The notes: generated from the sequence alone by a model not told the origin. DNA of 64,000 nucleotides from Druceiella hillmani (GCA_039881145.1 JAYKKI010000038.1:4196501-4260500); one strand, 5' to 3'; positions 22,831-36,328 are shown, counted from the stretch's first letter. A program made the numbers and translations.

Positions 22831-25800
22831 CCTATCACTATCAATTAGTGATTTATTTATTATTTCATTTTCTAAAACAAAAGACTCATTAAAATGAGAT
22901 TATAATTTATACACTCTTTTAAAAACAGGCAAATTTTTCCCCTACCGATAGGTTTGTAGTTTTCACAGATATCATATCTTACTCCTAATTTTGACATTGT
23001 TATTATACTGCTTATCTAACATGAAGTTTACAATACCTGTTTATTTCTATTACAAAAATATTAGGGTGATTACAATAATAAGGTTTTAAATAAGTTTTAT
23101 TTGCTGATGCAGAGGACATTCTTATTTCAATTCGGTTGTAACATTATTAATTGAAAGTATAAATAAACAAATTTCAAGTCTATTACAAAAGATAACTCAT
23201 ATTTGTTAACTGTATTTTAACAATATACTGAATTAATCTAATTGAAAAAGGGGCATTCAATAGATACAAGAAAAAGACAGGACAAATTTCATGCCTTTAG
23301 TTCAATATTACTCATAATGGTAAATGATACACAAATTTTTGTTTTTGGAAGTTTTTATTACTAGTATCTTCAACCTTGTTCTTCATTTACTGTATTGAAG
23401 AGAATGCAATTATATTAATGAAAATTGTCACAGAGAGCAGAGTAAATTTTTTTTTAAATTCTTGTTATTCAGTACAAGGTGTGACATTTTTGAAAATTTG
23501 GTCACTTTCATGCGGGAAAAATGTACTTCCAATGTAATTATTGTTCATGAATAGAATTTTTATGAATGGAAAAAAAAATTTAAGTGATAAAATTTGATTT
23601 TTCATTGACATAAATTAATTAACCATTTTACTATAATTGAATTAAGTTTGTTATTATTTTAAATGTCATTTTTTTGTATGCCTTATCATTTTTAATATGC
23701 ATCTTCTAATACATTGTCATCAATTTCACCTGCAGGCAGAAAGCACCATTATTGTGACGTTGTAATGTACCATCGATTTCTGCTGGTGGAGCATGGTTAT
23801 CTGTATCGTTATCTTAATGTAAAACTTTTAGTATTTTATATTCAAATAGAATTATTGTAATAATCTTTTTAAAATGAGAGACTATAAAGATTCCAATGCT
23901 AATTTTTTTTAATTGATGCTTTTATTAATCAGTTTCTTGCTGGTCCAAGTAAAAAAAACAAATTTAGTTCACGTGATTCACAAATATGTGGACGAAGGTC
24001 GCTCTATGAAATAAATAATGTTAACCTAAAGAAGGGAAGCATTGCTTAGATGCATATTCTCTCCTTATTTCTCAAGCAGTTATCTTTGCAATCATACTTT
24101 ACTGTACAGATATTACGAGGAGGGAAAATTATTCTTTCAATCACTGGTCTACAAATGTATAATATATAAGTTACATATAATATACAAATTACATAGCAAT
24201 TAAATGTTTCAGTTTTTACATTTCGATTTTCTCTTAATAGGAAAAAATATTTATTTTTAAAAATAAATATTATCATTAATAATAGTAAGTATGTACACTA
24301 AAGACCTCGTTGAAAACCGTATATATTCAAAGTCGAATGCAGCAGCAGACTTGAACTTTGCTTATTGAAAATTAATTGAGAAAATTAGGTTAAGTGGAAC
24401 AATAGATATCTATAAGTATTAACTATAGATGTGTAAAACAACTTCTACCTGAGTGACAACTTATTATGAAGAGTTACATTAAAAAAAAATTTCTGTTTGT
24501 AATATTAATCAAAATATTACAACAGATACTATTACCGCCTATGTATGTGCATTGTAACTGCATGTTGAGCAAATGCCATAAATTTTTACTTGGATATGCC
24601 TTGTAAATTAAAGTAAACTGTTGTTTCTTTTTAAGAAGCATTGATTTTATCGATGCATGCGCAATGGCCTTAAAAACTCTCTCAGCTTACACTCGTTATC
24701 CTCGTCTATTAAGTGGCGTTACGTGCTAACTCTCTTTCACTTTATCTACGATACCTAGCATTTTCAACGGCTAGCTACCCTAATTAGCGATTTTTTTTTT
24801 ACAGGCAGCCGTATATTGTCATATTAAAAAAAAATTAGCTTTAATTTGATATGAAAAACATGAATATACGACATGTACGAAAAAATTTAGCTTAATATTA
24901 CCTGATTATACCTGGCTGCGAAGTAGTTGCGGCCTAGTGGGCAACGGCACCTATGGCTTTTCAAATTCTCTATATACATTGCTGTGATGTGGGTGATATT
25001 TAATTTAAAAAAAAAGGGAATGAAATTTTTTTTAGAATATTAATTAAGTTTTTTTTAATTAAAAATATTTGCCGCCACTTTTTAGATGGCACCCTGTTAT
25101 CAATGTATTCTCCTAATCATAAAGGTATGTAAGAATTTGAGTTTGATACACTATATAATAAATGTACTGATTTGGTCGCCGGATCTCGTACTATAAGGAC
25201 CTTCCATGACATAAATGTAACATTGTCAAGGTAAAACTGTTATACAACTATATGTTTTCACATTTAATTTGTTTGTGTAAGGTAAAGTGTTGAATGCAAT
25301 GTTCCCTAATAATTTTTTTTTATAAATCAATATGAAAAAATCTTCGAGCCTAGTGAACTAATTTAAAAAATTTCACGTAACTAGTTTTGAAATGAAAATC
25401 TACAGTTAAACATAGAAGCAAAGCTTCATATGGGCAAAGCTGGGGTAGACCAAAGATTTACTTATCTATTTTATTTTACTTTATTTATAAAAAAATTGTA
25501 ACAAAATTTTTTTCTGCAAATTGTTTCCGTATTATTTGTGTGGCTATTTCAATTGATCTCCTACCTACTATTATTTAATTATAAATGAAAAAAATGAAGA
25601 AGGCTGAAAATATCTTCTGGCTATATATGAAGTCTTACAACCCTAGCACAGCCATGTATCAAAAGCTTCATCGGGCTTCATTTTTTCAGCTCAAAATGTG
25701 GCTGAAATCGACTATAGCTCAAAAAAAATAAGAAAGCATTTGTGTGCTCAGAAAAATAAACAAATTTGAAATGATGTATTCAACAGATTTAAAGAAAACT

Positions 25801-26689
25801 GTTGCTGAAATCTTATTCTGTGTTAATTTCCTTTAAGAAATGTGAAAATAAAACCTGGTTAATGTATTTTTGAAAACAGGCCTTTTTTAATTTTTTTAAT
25901 TAGGGGATTTAAATAATTTTTAAAAACATTTATCATAGAGCCAAAAATATGGTGAATAAAATGAGTTAAACATCATCTGGGTGGAGGTAATTATAAAAGA
26001 ACTGCATCTTTTACTGAATAATTATGAATATCTGCATTATATTGGTATCACAACGAACAAATAAACCATAGAGAAATGAGGGAGGAAGACTTTTGTAATA
26101 TAAAATTGGACCAGTAAAAGACGTACACTGCCTTGCATAAATGAACATTTAAAAAATTTTCTTTAAACATAGTTTTTTCTTAAAGCCATGTTTTTCTGCA
26201 TTGTTGACATCATAAATAGTACAGTAGTGATTACTTTTTAGCATTATTCTTACATCAACTGCAACATTTTACCCATTTGAAATCTTTGTAAAATAACAAT
26301 TTATAACTAAATTAACTCGAAGAATAGAATTTCTTACGGAAGGAAAGAAATTTTCTTACAGAAATTAAAGAAAAATTTAAAATGGACATTCATTTAAAAT
26401 AAAAAATCTTCTCAACTATGGAACAGTGTGTTAGGAAATTGTACAAAATATAAAACGCTTCTGCAAAACAAAATTAAAATATGAATTTTTGAAATGGGAA
26501 TTTTCACTGACAAATTTTCCCACCAGGCGCACGAGGCATTGTAATATGTGAACTGTCAAACCACATATGAAGATTTTTTTGTCTTAATTATACTGCAATC
26601 TGTCACCATACTGAGACAATGAGCGATGGACAATGAACATCACGGAGAATTCAACGTTGTAGTCGGTGTTTGGTTCAGATATTATCCAT
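22831..26689. other. Gene-free stretch
   Basis: AT-rich DNA. A possible further decayed exon follows CACCTGCAG near 23735, but I cannot match it to a TIL domain. The minus frame at 24046-24276 has no recognisable motif. Confidence 0.4.
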
Positions 26690-28350
26690 CAGTTTTTGCG
26701 CAAGTTTATTTGGGTGGTTTATGATTCTCTCTTTATATGACTTTGTGTGTATCGATTTCCTCTCTAACTGTAAGTATTTGTAGGGGCATTTGTAATTATC
26801 TGCAGCATTTTATTCTTATATCTTTGGATTATCTCGATATTGGAGTGAGAAGATGTACACCACAGCTGAATGCTGTAGTTGCAACTCGTTTAAGTGTAGC
26901 TTTATAGAATAGCAGCTTATTTCCCAATGATAGTTGGGACTTACTCCTGATGAGCCACTAGAGCTTTCTGAGCTGAAAACCAAGTTGTTTCCATTTGGTG
27001 AATATATGCTTTTGCCAAGTTAGTCTTTTGTCCAGGTGTAGACCAAGGTAGTGTATGCGGTCCTCTTGGTGTATTTCAACATTGTTTAGTTTAACTGGGG
27101 GTTAGATGCCTTGCCTGGGCGTGAATGTGACGTTGACTGATTTGTTTTTATTCATCTTAATTCACCACTTCTTTAGCCAAATAGCTACACTATATAGCCC
27201 GTCTTTAAGCGTTTTTGCTGCAATTTTTGGCTCACTGTGTGAAGCTATAGGCTGTATAGTCTGCGAATGGTCCAGTGTTGATTGTTGGGTATGTGGGCAA
27301 GTCTGAATTATAGAGTAGGTAGAGAATTGGGCCGAGTACACTTCGTTGTGGGATACCTGTTGATACTGGACACAGGATTGTCACTTCATTTCCACACTGA
27401 ACCATGAAGTGTATATCTGTTAGGAAGGCTTTGAGGTTCGCATATAAATTGGAGTATGTTTGCTTTAATCTTATATAATAATCCTTTGTGCCTCACGCAA
27501 TCAGAAGCCTGAGATATATCAAAAATGTGTCTGCATAGTAGTTTTTAGCTTTGAAGCACTTTACTGTTTCGTATGTGAGTCTGTGAACTTAATCTATAGT
27601 GGCATGTTTGTGCCGGAATCTAAACTGGTGTTTGGGTATAAGATGTTTATCTCTTATCACTAGCTTCATGTGAATCAATAGCAATGCCTCATACACTTTA
27701 GAAGTTAAAGGTAATAGGCTGATGGGACGGTATGATTTAGGGTTGTTTGTCAGGTTTATGGATCATTATTATCTTTTCCCCCTTCCAACCAGGCGGAATG
27801 AATTTTAGTTTAAGCATGGCATTATAAATGGATGTGAGTGATTTTATTTCAGAGGGTGGCAGTCCAGCCAGGATGCGGGAGGTTTTTATAGTGCATTTTT
27901 TTTTATTTCACCCATTATTTCATTCTTTATGAATTCGGAAACGTCTCTTTCCACCTCAGCGGGAGTGGATTCTTCTACCAGGAAGTCACAGACTTCTTTT
28001 TCATGCTTAGGTGGGCATTCTTTGGGTTAAACTTGGATGTTGATAGTAAGTGCCCATTTTCCATCAGACATCTGTAGGGATGGTGAGGCAATTATAGGTC
28101 TTTTTAGCTTTTTTGTAGTCTTCCATAATGAGTAGTCTGAAGAAGTAGTAGCGTCGAGATCGCTCAAGTATGACTGAAAGTTGGTGTCACAATCTCGTTC
28201 AAGTGCATTTTTGGTTTTCTAATAATGTAATTTTGTCATTTTTTCAATTGTGGACATCTCGTTGCCACCATATCCGGAGCTTTCTTTTTTCAGATACTAG
28301 TTCTAATAGATGTTTGGCTACATGTTGAATACTGTTATACGGCTTTGGTA
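26690..28350 (-). pseudogene. Jockey-like LINE reverse transcriptase, decayed
   Basis: Minus-strand segments read in order: SDYSLWKTTKKLKRPIIA (pre-RT linker, about 28130), PKSYRPISLLPLTSKVYEAL (27663-27747 region), HQFRFRHKHATIDQVHRL (27585-27632), GIPQRSVLGPILYLLY (27295-27357), PFADYTAYSF (27241-27279), then HYLGLHLDKRLTWQKHIF (about 27010-27070) and FCGVHLLT (about 26850). These are the ordered blocks of a Jockey-clade ORF2 reverse transcriptase and its thumb. The active-site FADD is FADY, losing one catalytic Asp, and many stops and shifts are present. The endonuclease half is absent. Confidence 0.85.
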
Positions 28351-28820
28351 AACTGTTCAATAACAACTGTAATGTTGTGTTCTGATTTGAATCTCATCAG
28401 ATCTGCAAGTGCCGTATCAATAAGGTGCCGATATAGAGTTCAGTTAGTTCTGCAATTATGTAGAACGCACATGTGAAGATATTTCAAAATACTTAATTTT
28501 TTAAAAAAATTAGTGAATTTTTTGGAAACCTAGCCTTAAGTAGTCGTCAGTTGCAAGGAACAAGGTATTTATTTGTTCCAATATAGATCAAAAAAGCTTC
28601 TGGAACAAATCCATACAGAGAAACAATTTCATGCCTTCAAAAGCACTCATTATTTTGTTTACGTTTCTGAAAAATATTTGTGTTCCTATTGCATGTTTGA
28701 ATACTGTTCAAAGTTATAATTTCTGTCATATAAAGGAATAAAACATTAAAAGGGACCTACTTAGTGTACTCTGAACATAAAATTTACTTAAACAATACTT
28801 CACATAAGTCATACAAAAAT

Positions 28821-28863
28821 TATGAGTGTTAGATATGTAAGTTTTACATATTTAACACTCATA
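28821..28863. repeat. Near-perfect hairpin, 20-bp arms, 3-bp loop
   Basis: TATGAGTGTTAGATATGTAA, GTT, then its reverse complement with one mismatch, ending at 28863. Confidence 0.85.
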
Positions 28864-30689
28864 TTTTTAATGAATTTAGATAAAATAGAATAAAATAATA
28901 ATTTTACTTCTTTTCTTCTTTAGCCATGTGCTATCACATAGCTGTAGTCATCCTTCATTCTATGTCACTCCTCTCGATTTGTGCTCTTTCTATTCATTTT
29001 ACTTCTTTTGATATCATCATACCAATGCATATTTGGCTATCCTGTGTGCATTTTTCACTCCACAGTCTCCATTCCACGAGCGCTTTGCATCATGGATCCT
29101 GCTTTCTGGCAACGTTGCCAGCCCATTGTTATTTAAGCATTGGAACACATTTTATAACGTCAGCGACTCTGCTTATATAATATGTGTTAATATAACAAGT
29201 AAAACGGGAAGGGAATTGACCGTACTTTGAAATCCATACCATTTGTTTAGCGCCAAAGGTAGTATAGACTTGAAGGTGCATTTTAACGACCAATATTTAT
29301 TCTACGCCACATTTATCATTATCCATTTTACGAAGAGAAACCAAATGTGGATTTAAATATAAACCGTAAAGATTTATATTTAAATGTCTATATTTTTATT
29401 ATTAAACTCTGAAATAGTCTCACAGAAATAGTATTACATAAACAGAAAATGAAAATAGGATTATATTGTTATAAGCCTCTTCCTTCCCACATTCTATCAG
29501 AATAAATTCAGTCGAATGATTTATCATCATGATTTATATCAGTCTATGAATTCAATGAACTTATTATGTTTTTTTTTAATTACACATATCCAGCACTATA
29601 TTAAACTTTTAAACTTAATTTAAGGTTAGGTCTTTCAGCGTGACACCTATCGGCTTCCTTGCAATTGCTCTCTAAGTCATTCTGAGCTTGGTGAGATTTC
29701 TTTGGTAAACACTCAGGTTTTAGCTCCATAAGTAAGTACTGGTAAAATACACTGGTTAGGTATGGGCTGTCAACATGGTTTTCACCAAAAGTATTTTACT
29801 TTTACAAATCTTATATCATTTGTGATCTATTGAGATGGACAAAGACGGCAGGTAGATGTGACCTACCTTGAGTATAAAAAGGTTTTGACAATGGTATTCT
29901 ATTCTTTAATTACTTTTCATTTTACTTTCAACTTTGGAATCTATTTGTCCAGTACAGAAGTATTAGATCAATGAATTACATGAGTAACTCCGGTCTGAAC
30001 TAAGGTAATTATTTAGGTCCTCTTCGATTTCACTTAACGATAAATGACATGTCACTACTACAAATTGTTAGCTGATTGCTAAAAATGTAAAATTATCTCT
30101 AAGAATATTTTCTTAATTGTGAGCTGTTTCTGAGAGATGTCAAGACTATCTTCACTTAAATTATGGTCTCTACTCTTTTGCAAAAGTGACTGTACATCTA
30201 TCTGTTGTTTTTTAACTTTTTCAGCTAAAATAATGAATAAAATTCATAATGAATTACTAAGGGCAAAATACACAATTACGAGTAAAAATTCCAGTTCCGG
30301 TCGTTCTTCTACATCCTTCGAAATGTTTTAGGAGATATAGTATAGAATTCAAATACATAATTTTAATATTTTTATTGATATTATCACTTCAGTGAACATT
30401 GTCACCTTTAATAACAAAGGGGCTATTTGTTTTACCTTATTCCACTCCCATCTTGCAACTAATTTTAATATTACACTATTTCATATAATTATTTAACTGG
30501 TATCAGTTAAATGTATGTCCATATGAAGCTCAAACAAATGTTAGATAAAAAGGTTAAACCATTTTTTCGGTAAATGTCAAAAAATATTAATAAATAAATA
30601 TCAATAAACAAATATCAAAAAGAATACTATCTCGAGTTATATATACCTAAATCAACTAATGTAGTAACATGGATTGTAACAAATGTTGG
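28864..30689. other. Gene-free stretch
   Basis: The two overlapping plus-strand frames at 28926-29230 have no recognisable domain. The rest is AT-rich non-coding DNA. Confidence 0.4.
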
Positions 30690-30965
30690 ATCTGAAGATG
30701 TGCCGGAGATAACAGAAACTGAAATAAAACTAGCCCTTAGTAAAATGTTTTTAATGGAAAACCCTTCACAAAGATGATATTATAGTGATAATTGTCAAAG
30801 AAGAATGAGACTCGGTCATGCGTTTTCTTAAAGAAATCTTTGGCTGAGATATAAAGGAAAGTCTAATACCGAAAAAATGGGGAGCAGAGGGAGAAAATCA
30901 CGGTTATTATGTTATTAGTTTATTGTTACAACTCTACAAACTATTAACAAGTGTAAGTGTATTCA
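30690..30965 (+). pseudogene. LINE reverse-transcriptase fragment (pre-RT and first RT blocks)
   Basis: EDVPEITETEIKLALSKM begins near 30694. It is followed, across frameshifts, by RFLKEIFG, ESLIPKKWGAEGE and a degenerate YRPISLL-like block (GYYVISLLLQLYKLLT). This order is that of the N-terminal RT region in RTE-like and related insect LINEs. It is truncated by the Helitron fragment that follows. Confidence 0.65.
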
Positions 30966-30969
30966 TTTT

Positions 30970-31575
30970 TTAAATCTAGAGATATTGTGCTTCATCGTCG
31001 GAATAATGATTTGAAACGTGTGTCTCAAACGCACAGGACTTATGATGCGTTACAATATCCATTAATCTTCTGGCAGGGGAAGACGCATACCATTTTAATA
31101 TCAAAATGGTTAATCAAGTAACCGGTAACTAGATTGAACAAGATTAAATAATATTTCTTAATTCAATATATCTAAGTAACAAATTAACAATTTATCATTT
31201 ATGATTGGAGGTGCTGAAACCAACAAAAAAGTTAGTGCTATGAATTTTTATTCATACAGACTCATGATCCGTGAATGGGAAGTAAATCACATTTTATGTG
31301 TCGACGGCTTTTCCATCAGTTTGCAGTTGACATGTATTGCAAAATTGAGTCTGAACGATTGACATACATCCGTTTGAACCAACAGCAGCTTCGATCAGAA
31401 GAATACATTCATCTCCGCGATGCTATTAATACCGATGGCAATGTAAATAAAGTGGGAAGAATGACAATTTTGCCGGCCACATTCATTGGAAGTCCGCGCC
31501 ACATGCACAAGTACACGCAAGATGCTATGTCATATGTTAGGCAATATGGCCACAATACACAAACAAATTGATAAT
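30970..31575 (+). pseudogene. Helitron Rep/helicase N-terminal fragment
   Basis: RDIVLHRRNNDLKRVSQTHR and YDALQYPLIFWQGK (30980-31090) are followed, after shifts, by AMNFYSYRLMIRE (31240-31275). The open frame to 31571 contains RRLFHQFAVDMYCKIESERL, LNQQQLRSEEYIHLRDA and ILPATFIGSPRHMHKYTQDA. This is the Helitron helicase-like N-terminal domain, just upstream of where the rolling-circle Rep catalytic motifs would lie; those are missing. It is a rolling-circle transposon relic. Confidence 0.85.
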
Positions 31576-31689
31576 GAAGAATTGAAATAAATACTAAATA
31601 GTAGCAAAAATTTAATTTTTAAACAATATTCTATATCATCTGGGGAAATAATCTAGTGTGATATTTCAACTCCAAATATTCGACCTTTC

Positions 31690-32460
31690 ACACCACAACC
31701 ATTTTGATTGCATGTTTTCCATAAAATACGTGACTTAAACCATCCTGGTATAAAATCCTCAGTGAAACAAGTAACATCTAGATCAAGAATATCAAAATAT
31801 ATGTTAGAGAATGGGCTAAAACTTGCATTAGCTGCCAGAAAAATAAAATTATTCGGCACACACCTTCCAAGTTCAGCTTTGAAGTCCCTGATAAAAGATT
31901 TTGTATAGTCCATATCAACATAATTGGACCATATCCACTATCAAATGGAAATAAGTATTGCTTAACATGCATCGATCTTTCACTTCCAGGATAGATGTTA
32001 TACCGATAGAAAATATTTCCTCAGAAACAATCACAAAAGTATTTTATGCAAATTGGATTTGTCGTTTTGCTGTTCAATACAGTGTAATCAGAGACAGAGG
32101 AAATGAGTTCAGATCAGAAGTTTAGGTATTATTTGTGGAATTAAAATGTAAACAACTTCATGCCATCTACAAAGCAACGCGAACATTGAATGACAATTAG
32201 AGCTCATAATTCAGCCAAATGGAGTGAAACTTTACCAACTATGTTCATTGGTATACATGCATCTATAAGTGATGATACCAATTGCTCTATTGCAGAAATG
32301 GTTTGTGGTAAATCACTGAAGCTACTAGAAGAATTCTTTCAACAACCAAAAACCAAATTAGAACCAAATACTTTTACTAGCGAATTGCGACAACGTGTGG
32401 AAAAATTAAAGGCCAATGCAAAAGAAAACAGAACTTATTTTTTCATGAGGATTTTGATTC
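31690..32460 (+). pseudogene. Ty3/gypsy-type integrase fragment, broken
   Basis: In order: the H2C2-type zinc-binding region (HKIRDLNHPGIKSSVKQ near 31715-31765), then in another frame EVPDKRF and HINIIGPYPLSNG, CLTCID, IENISSETITKVF, IRDRGNEFRSEV, and finally SAKWSETLPTMFIGIHASI and SIAEMVCGKSL (32190-32330). The order matches an LTR-retrotransposon integrase core. The first catalytic Asp position is Asn, the third catalytic Glu region is degenerate, and several stops and shifts are present. No LTRs, protease or reverse transcriptase were found beside it. It is an old, inactive copy. Confidence 0.8.
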
Positions 32461-32654
32461 GTGTTCACATGTATTTGTCAGAGTGGAAAGCATTGCTTCT
32501 AAGGTACAAAATTGTTGTCATTTCAATAAAATTTTCCCCGGAACTTAATATGCATGGCACAATGCATTACAACATTTATTTTAAAAGTGTACCGCATGTT
32601 TATTCAGCATTTCATTTGAAGCATCTGTACAGTTGCATAACTTTATGCATTTAG

Positions 32655-33568
32655 GCTACAAATTTTATTTAAAAAAATCCAATATTACAATTTATATCAA
32701 TGTAGTCTCAAAAAATTTATATGTAAATAAAACAATTGTTTAATGTTTACTTTCTTCGACACAATAAAACATTAATTATGAATGTAAGCCGAACACTGTA
32801 ATTCTATTTTTTGCCTATTATCTTAAAAAACCTTCATTTAGTGTAATTTTAACATGGCTATCATATTCACTATTTTTCACTTTGGAAAAATATATTTTAC
32901 TGAAAAAGTTCCTTTGAAATTGTTCTTACCATTAGGCCTTTTATTTTTAACGTTAGTTCAACCTGAATTAAATGAATATTTCATATTGTACATTGCGGCT
33001 CAATGATCTCTAGCCATTTTGGTTAAACAGAAAACAACAGTATTGCTTTGAAATTTTCGTTTCAATGTCTACAACTGGGTATCAATACGGCTTCAAGTAC
33101 CTACTGAAAATGTTTTTATGCATAATGTAAATATAAATTCTAATGTTTACGAAAGTGTACCTGATACATGACACTAATTTTAAGAATAAGTTCTGTGAAA
33201 AACAGACACACTTTCATGAAACACAACGCGGAAATGTAAAAATATTGTGCAAAGAACAGGAATTTTACCAGTTATGCGGGCTAGGTTTAGGTAATCAAAA
33301 GTCTACTAAATAATATTGGTATTCAAAATAAGATTTGATGAACATTGCCTGTGAAGATTATATTATGATTAGAACGAAAAATATTCATGGCTACTCGATT
33401 ATGCAGTAATACTCACAAAATAGTATTCAGAGTTGTTGTTGGATATTCAAAAATTTTGATGGAAGTTACAAAGATATGACAGATGCAAAAAAATAATATA
33501 AAGCACAGGGAACAAATTTTACAAACAGAATAAAGCCATTGAAATATTTTATCTTTGTGCCCGAAATT
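32655..33568. other. Gene-free stretch
   Basis: No feature that I can support. Confidence 0.4.
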
Positions 33569-33650
33569 GAATATAACATTGTAATATAATATAATATTGT
33601 AATATAATTGTAATATAATATAATATTGTAATATAATATAATATTGTAAC
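33569..33650. repeat. Short AT-rich tandem repeat
   Basis: Repeats of ATTGTAATATAATATAAT-type units, about four copies with one truncated. It abuts the left end of the inverted-repeat unit at 33655. Confidence 0.8.
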
Positions 33651-33654
33651 AAAA

Positions 33655-36328
33655 CCAATTATTTCTGAAGATTTCTATCTACACACAAAAGAGAGCATAA
33701 TTGGCTCTTGCATTATCAAGACCATGTCACTAAAAGTCTTACAGTCTAGTTTGGTTTGTTAGCTTTACGCCACCGACTGTGACATCCCCATTTCAACCTG
33801 CGTGTGTTGCTTTCATGATGTGGCGCCGTATGCATTAAAGAGAATCAAAAACTTCAAATTCACTATGGTTTCCTTATTTTTTTAGAATCTCAGTAGATGT
33901 ACCATCTGAATCTGGAGCTCTTCTGGTCTTTAGGGTTGCTATTACTGTTTAAATCTTAGAAAGTATAAATTGGTGGCTTAGGTTAGCAGCCATCTCACTA
34001 AAAAGGTGTTATGTCAGAAAAATAATTCAGGTACAGTGATTTACAGTATGAACACCGTTTCTCCATGATTTTATACATTTTAAGTGTTGGCTCACCATTT
34101 AAATCTTCAAGGACCCATGACTTTGATTTAAATTCCTTTGCAATTAGGCTGACATTTTTGAAAATGTTCCCTGTTCGAGCCTTAATAATATGCATTTAAA
34201 TTGTTTACAACTACCTTTTACAAATTGGTTCTCATCTCGGTAGATATAGATGCTTTTCTCATTTGAATGAGTGCTGGGAACTCGTTCAAACTAGGTTTCA
34301 TCCACATTTTATTTAAATTAATACCAATCATAAATACATATTTCTATGTTACAAAATATTTTTAATTTCATCTTTTTAACAGACATAAAAATAATATAAT
34401 TATTTACTAAGCATTGTAAAATATAAGCATGTCTGAAGAAGGCCATGCATGTTCATTTGTCTAGATAACATTTCTGCTTGTTCAATATTACTTCAGGTTC
34501 TATAAAGCATTTCGCCATAATACAATGACTGATGATATTTTGAATAATGATGGGGATATTATATGGTATATACCAATCGTATTATAAGAAGGTCGTTTTC
34601 TTCAATCTATGACACCTAGAAAATAATAATGAAAGAATGTAAAGAAATCATTACGTAGGTAGTATACAATTGGATGGATTTTCAATTATGTCTCCTGACA
34701 GAAAGAGTAACGGCTATTCCATATCAATTGAATATATGCATGAATATATGTCTTTTTTAGCTGATATGGCAACTCATCTTTTATGAAAAGATATGTGTGC
34801 AGATGACAACAGCCACCCATAGTATAGAAGGTGACCTCTACTTCATGGTGATTTCACGATAGGAATAAGTCATAAGGAACTGTTTAACTGATAGGAAAGT
34901 AATATTGAAAATTGTAACTTGGTCGAATCTATTATATATATTTTTAAGTACGTAAACAACAGTGAGCAGGTAGCTTTCGCGTTAGAAATTAGAGAAAAAA
35001 CTGTATACAAAGGTGCCTGATACAGGTAATTCTGAGACATTGTGGAAAATTCTGGGATTCTCTGAAGATGACAAATTTTTCAACTTGCTATTAATTTTCA
35101 CAATGATTAAAAAATTTCATAAAGTGATAAAATTTATAACCCCAGTCAACATTATTGGGCTTTTTTGAGCTTTGCAATGCAGATGATTTTGCTTAAATCT
35201 TTCATATCCTCAAACTCCTTTGGAGACATGAAGTTAGCCAGGAAAATAGAACACATACTCGAAACAATCTACACTGTCAATCCAAACAACTCAGAGTGAT
35301 AAAATCTTCTTGATTAAATCTTCTTAAATGGTAAAATGTTTTTAATTTATTATCAAATATTAGGAGTTACAAATTTACTTAATTAAAATGATTTTCTTTT
35401 GCGTTAAATAAAAGGTTTTAGATCTTCTGAAAACTAAATACACGTGGCTGTACATGCCACTCTTATACTTCCTTCCATCTTGGTGTATGTAGAGATACTT
35501 TTATGTAATATTTCCAAGCAAAATAAAATGGCAAAAGCGCTGTAATGCTGTAATGTACTAAGTTTATTTTTGAGATGGCATGTAAAGGGGGTATTTTAGT
35601 TCTAAAGAAAGGCCTTCAAGATATCAGTGATAATAATAGGGTAATGGGTAAAATTATTAAGCTGTCAGCGGGAAATTTTCAACAAACGTTACAAATAGTG
35701 CCACGCGAGCAGATAAAACCTAAACATTTTAAGACATCTTTTCTTTGGCCATCGGTGATCAAAACCCAAACTCACCAAAAATATGTTTTCGCTGATCATT
35801 TTACAGACCTATAGTACAAAACAGGGAATGTAAGGGTATCCCCATTTCCATTCGTTTAGAACTGTTTTCTTTCATATTTATTTGAAAGAACGACATTTCC
35901 AAATTATATCCTAACATTGCTCACATCTCATAAAGGTTAAAAGCGGATATGGAATCTTACTATTTTACTCTTTAAAACAGTCATGTTTATGAATGATGTG
36001 GGCATCCATCTACAATGTTATGTTATGACATCATTTTCATTTACTTCTTCAAGAATATAAATAGTCAGTTCAGGGTCATTGTCATTTTGCAAAATAAAAA
36101 GTTCTCCAAATGCCAAAATTAATTTGCAGTAATTTTATAGTCACTTCCTATGCCTGATTTGATCATAATTACATCAGTAGAATATAGTGGCATAATTGGT
36201 TCTAACATTATCAAGATAGCAAGATATGTAGTGGCACGGTCTTGCTAATGTATAAGCCAATTATACTCTTTTTTGTGTTGATTGTAAGTCAATTGTTTGC
36301 GAATATAGAAATCTTTAGAAATTATTGG
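33655..36328. mobile_element. Unit bounded by inverted repeats of about 76-97 bp
   Basis: The left end CCAATTATTTCTGAAGATTT (33655) continues through ACACAAAAGAGAGCATAATT to ATTATCAAGACCATGTCAC (33730). The right end 36232-36328, reverse-complemented, starts CCAATAATTTCTAAAGATTT and continues through ACACAAAAAAGAGTATAATT to ATTAGCAAGACCGTGCCAC, with one insertion of about 20 bp in the right arm. A third, direct copy of the inner motif (GTGGCATAATTGGTTCTAAC) lies at 36187. The interior contains only fragments of open frames with no recognised transposase. This is a candidate DNA element with long terminal inverted repeats. No target duplication could be assigned. Confidence 0.55.
35575..35814 (+). 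CDS. Unrecognised open frame inside the inverted-repeat unit
   Basis: 79 codons from ATG at 35575 to TAG. Composition looks protein-like (KKGLQDISDNNRVMGKIIKL, then IVPREQIKPKHFKTSFLWP) with no low-complexity bias, but I do not recognise the family. It could be a remnant of the coding region of the element bounded at 33655 and 36328. No splice signals or neighbouring exons connect to it. Confidence 0.2.
   Translation: MACKGGILVLKKGLQDISDNNRVMGKIIKLSAGNFQQTLQIVPREQIKPKHFKTSFLWPSVIKTQTHQKYVFADHFTDL

Noticed and set aside
23735..23830. Further TIL exon after CACCTGCAG
   Set aside because: No frame shows the cysteine pattern, and the apparent acceptor alone is not enough.
28926..29230. Two overlapping plus-strand frames as a membrane protein
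   Set aside because: Overlapping frames of similar composition, no domain, no splice-bounded structure.
31690..32460. Functional endogenous retrovirus or intact gypsy element
   Set aside because: Only integrase pieces remain, with a changed first catalytic position and several breaks. No LTRs, gag, protease, RT or envelope frame was seen.
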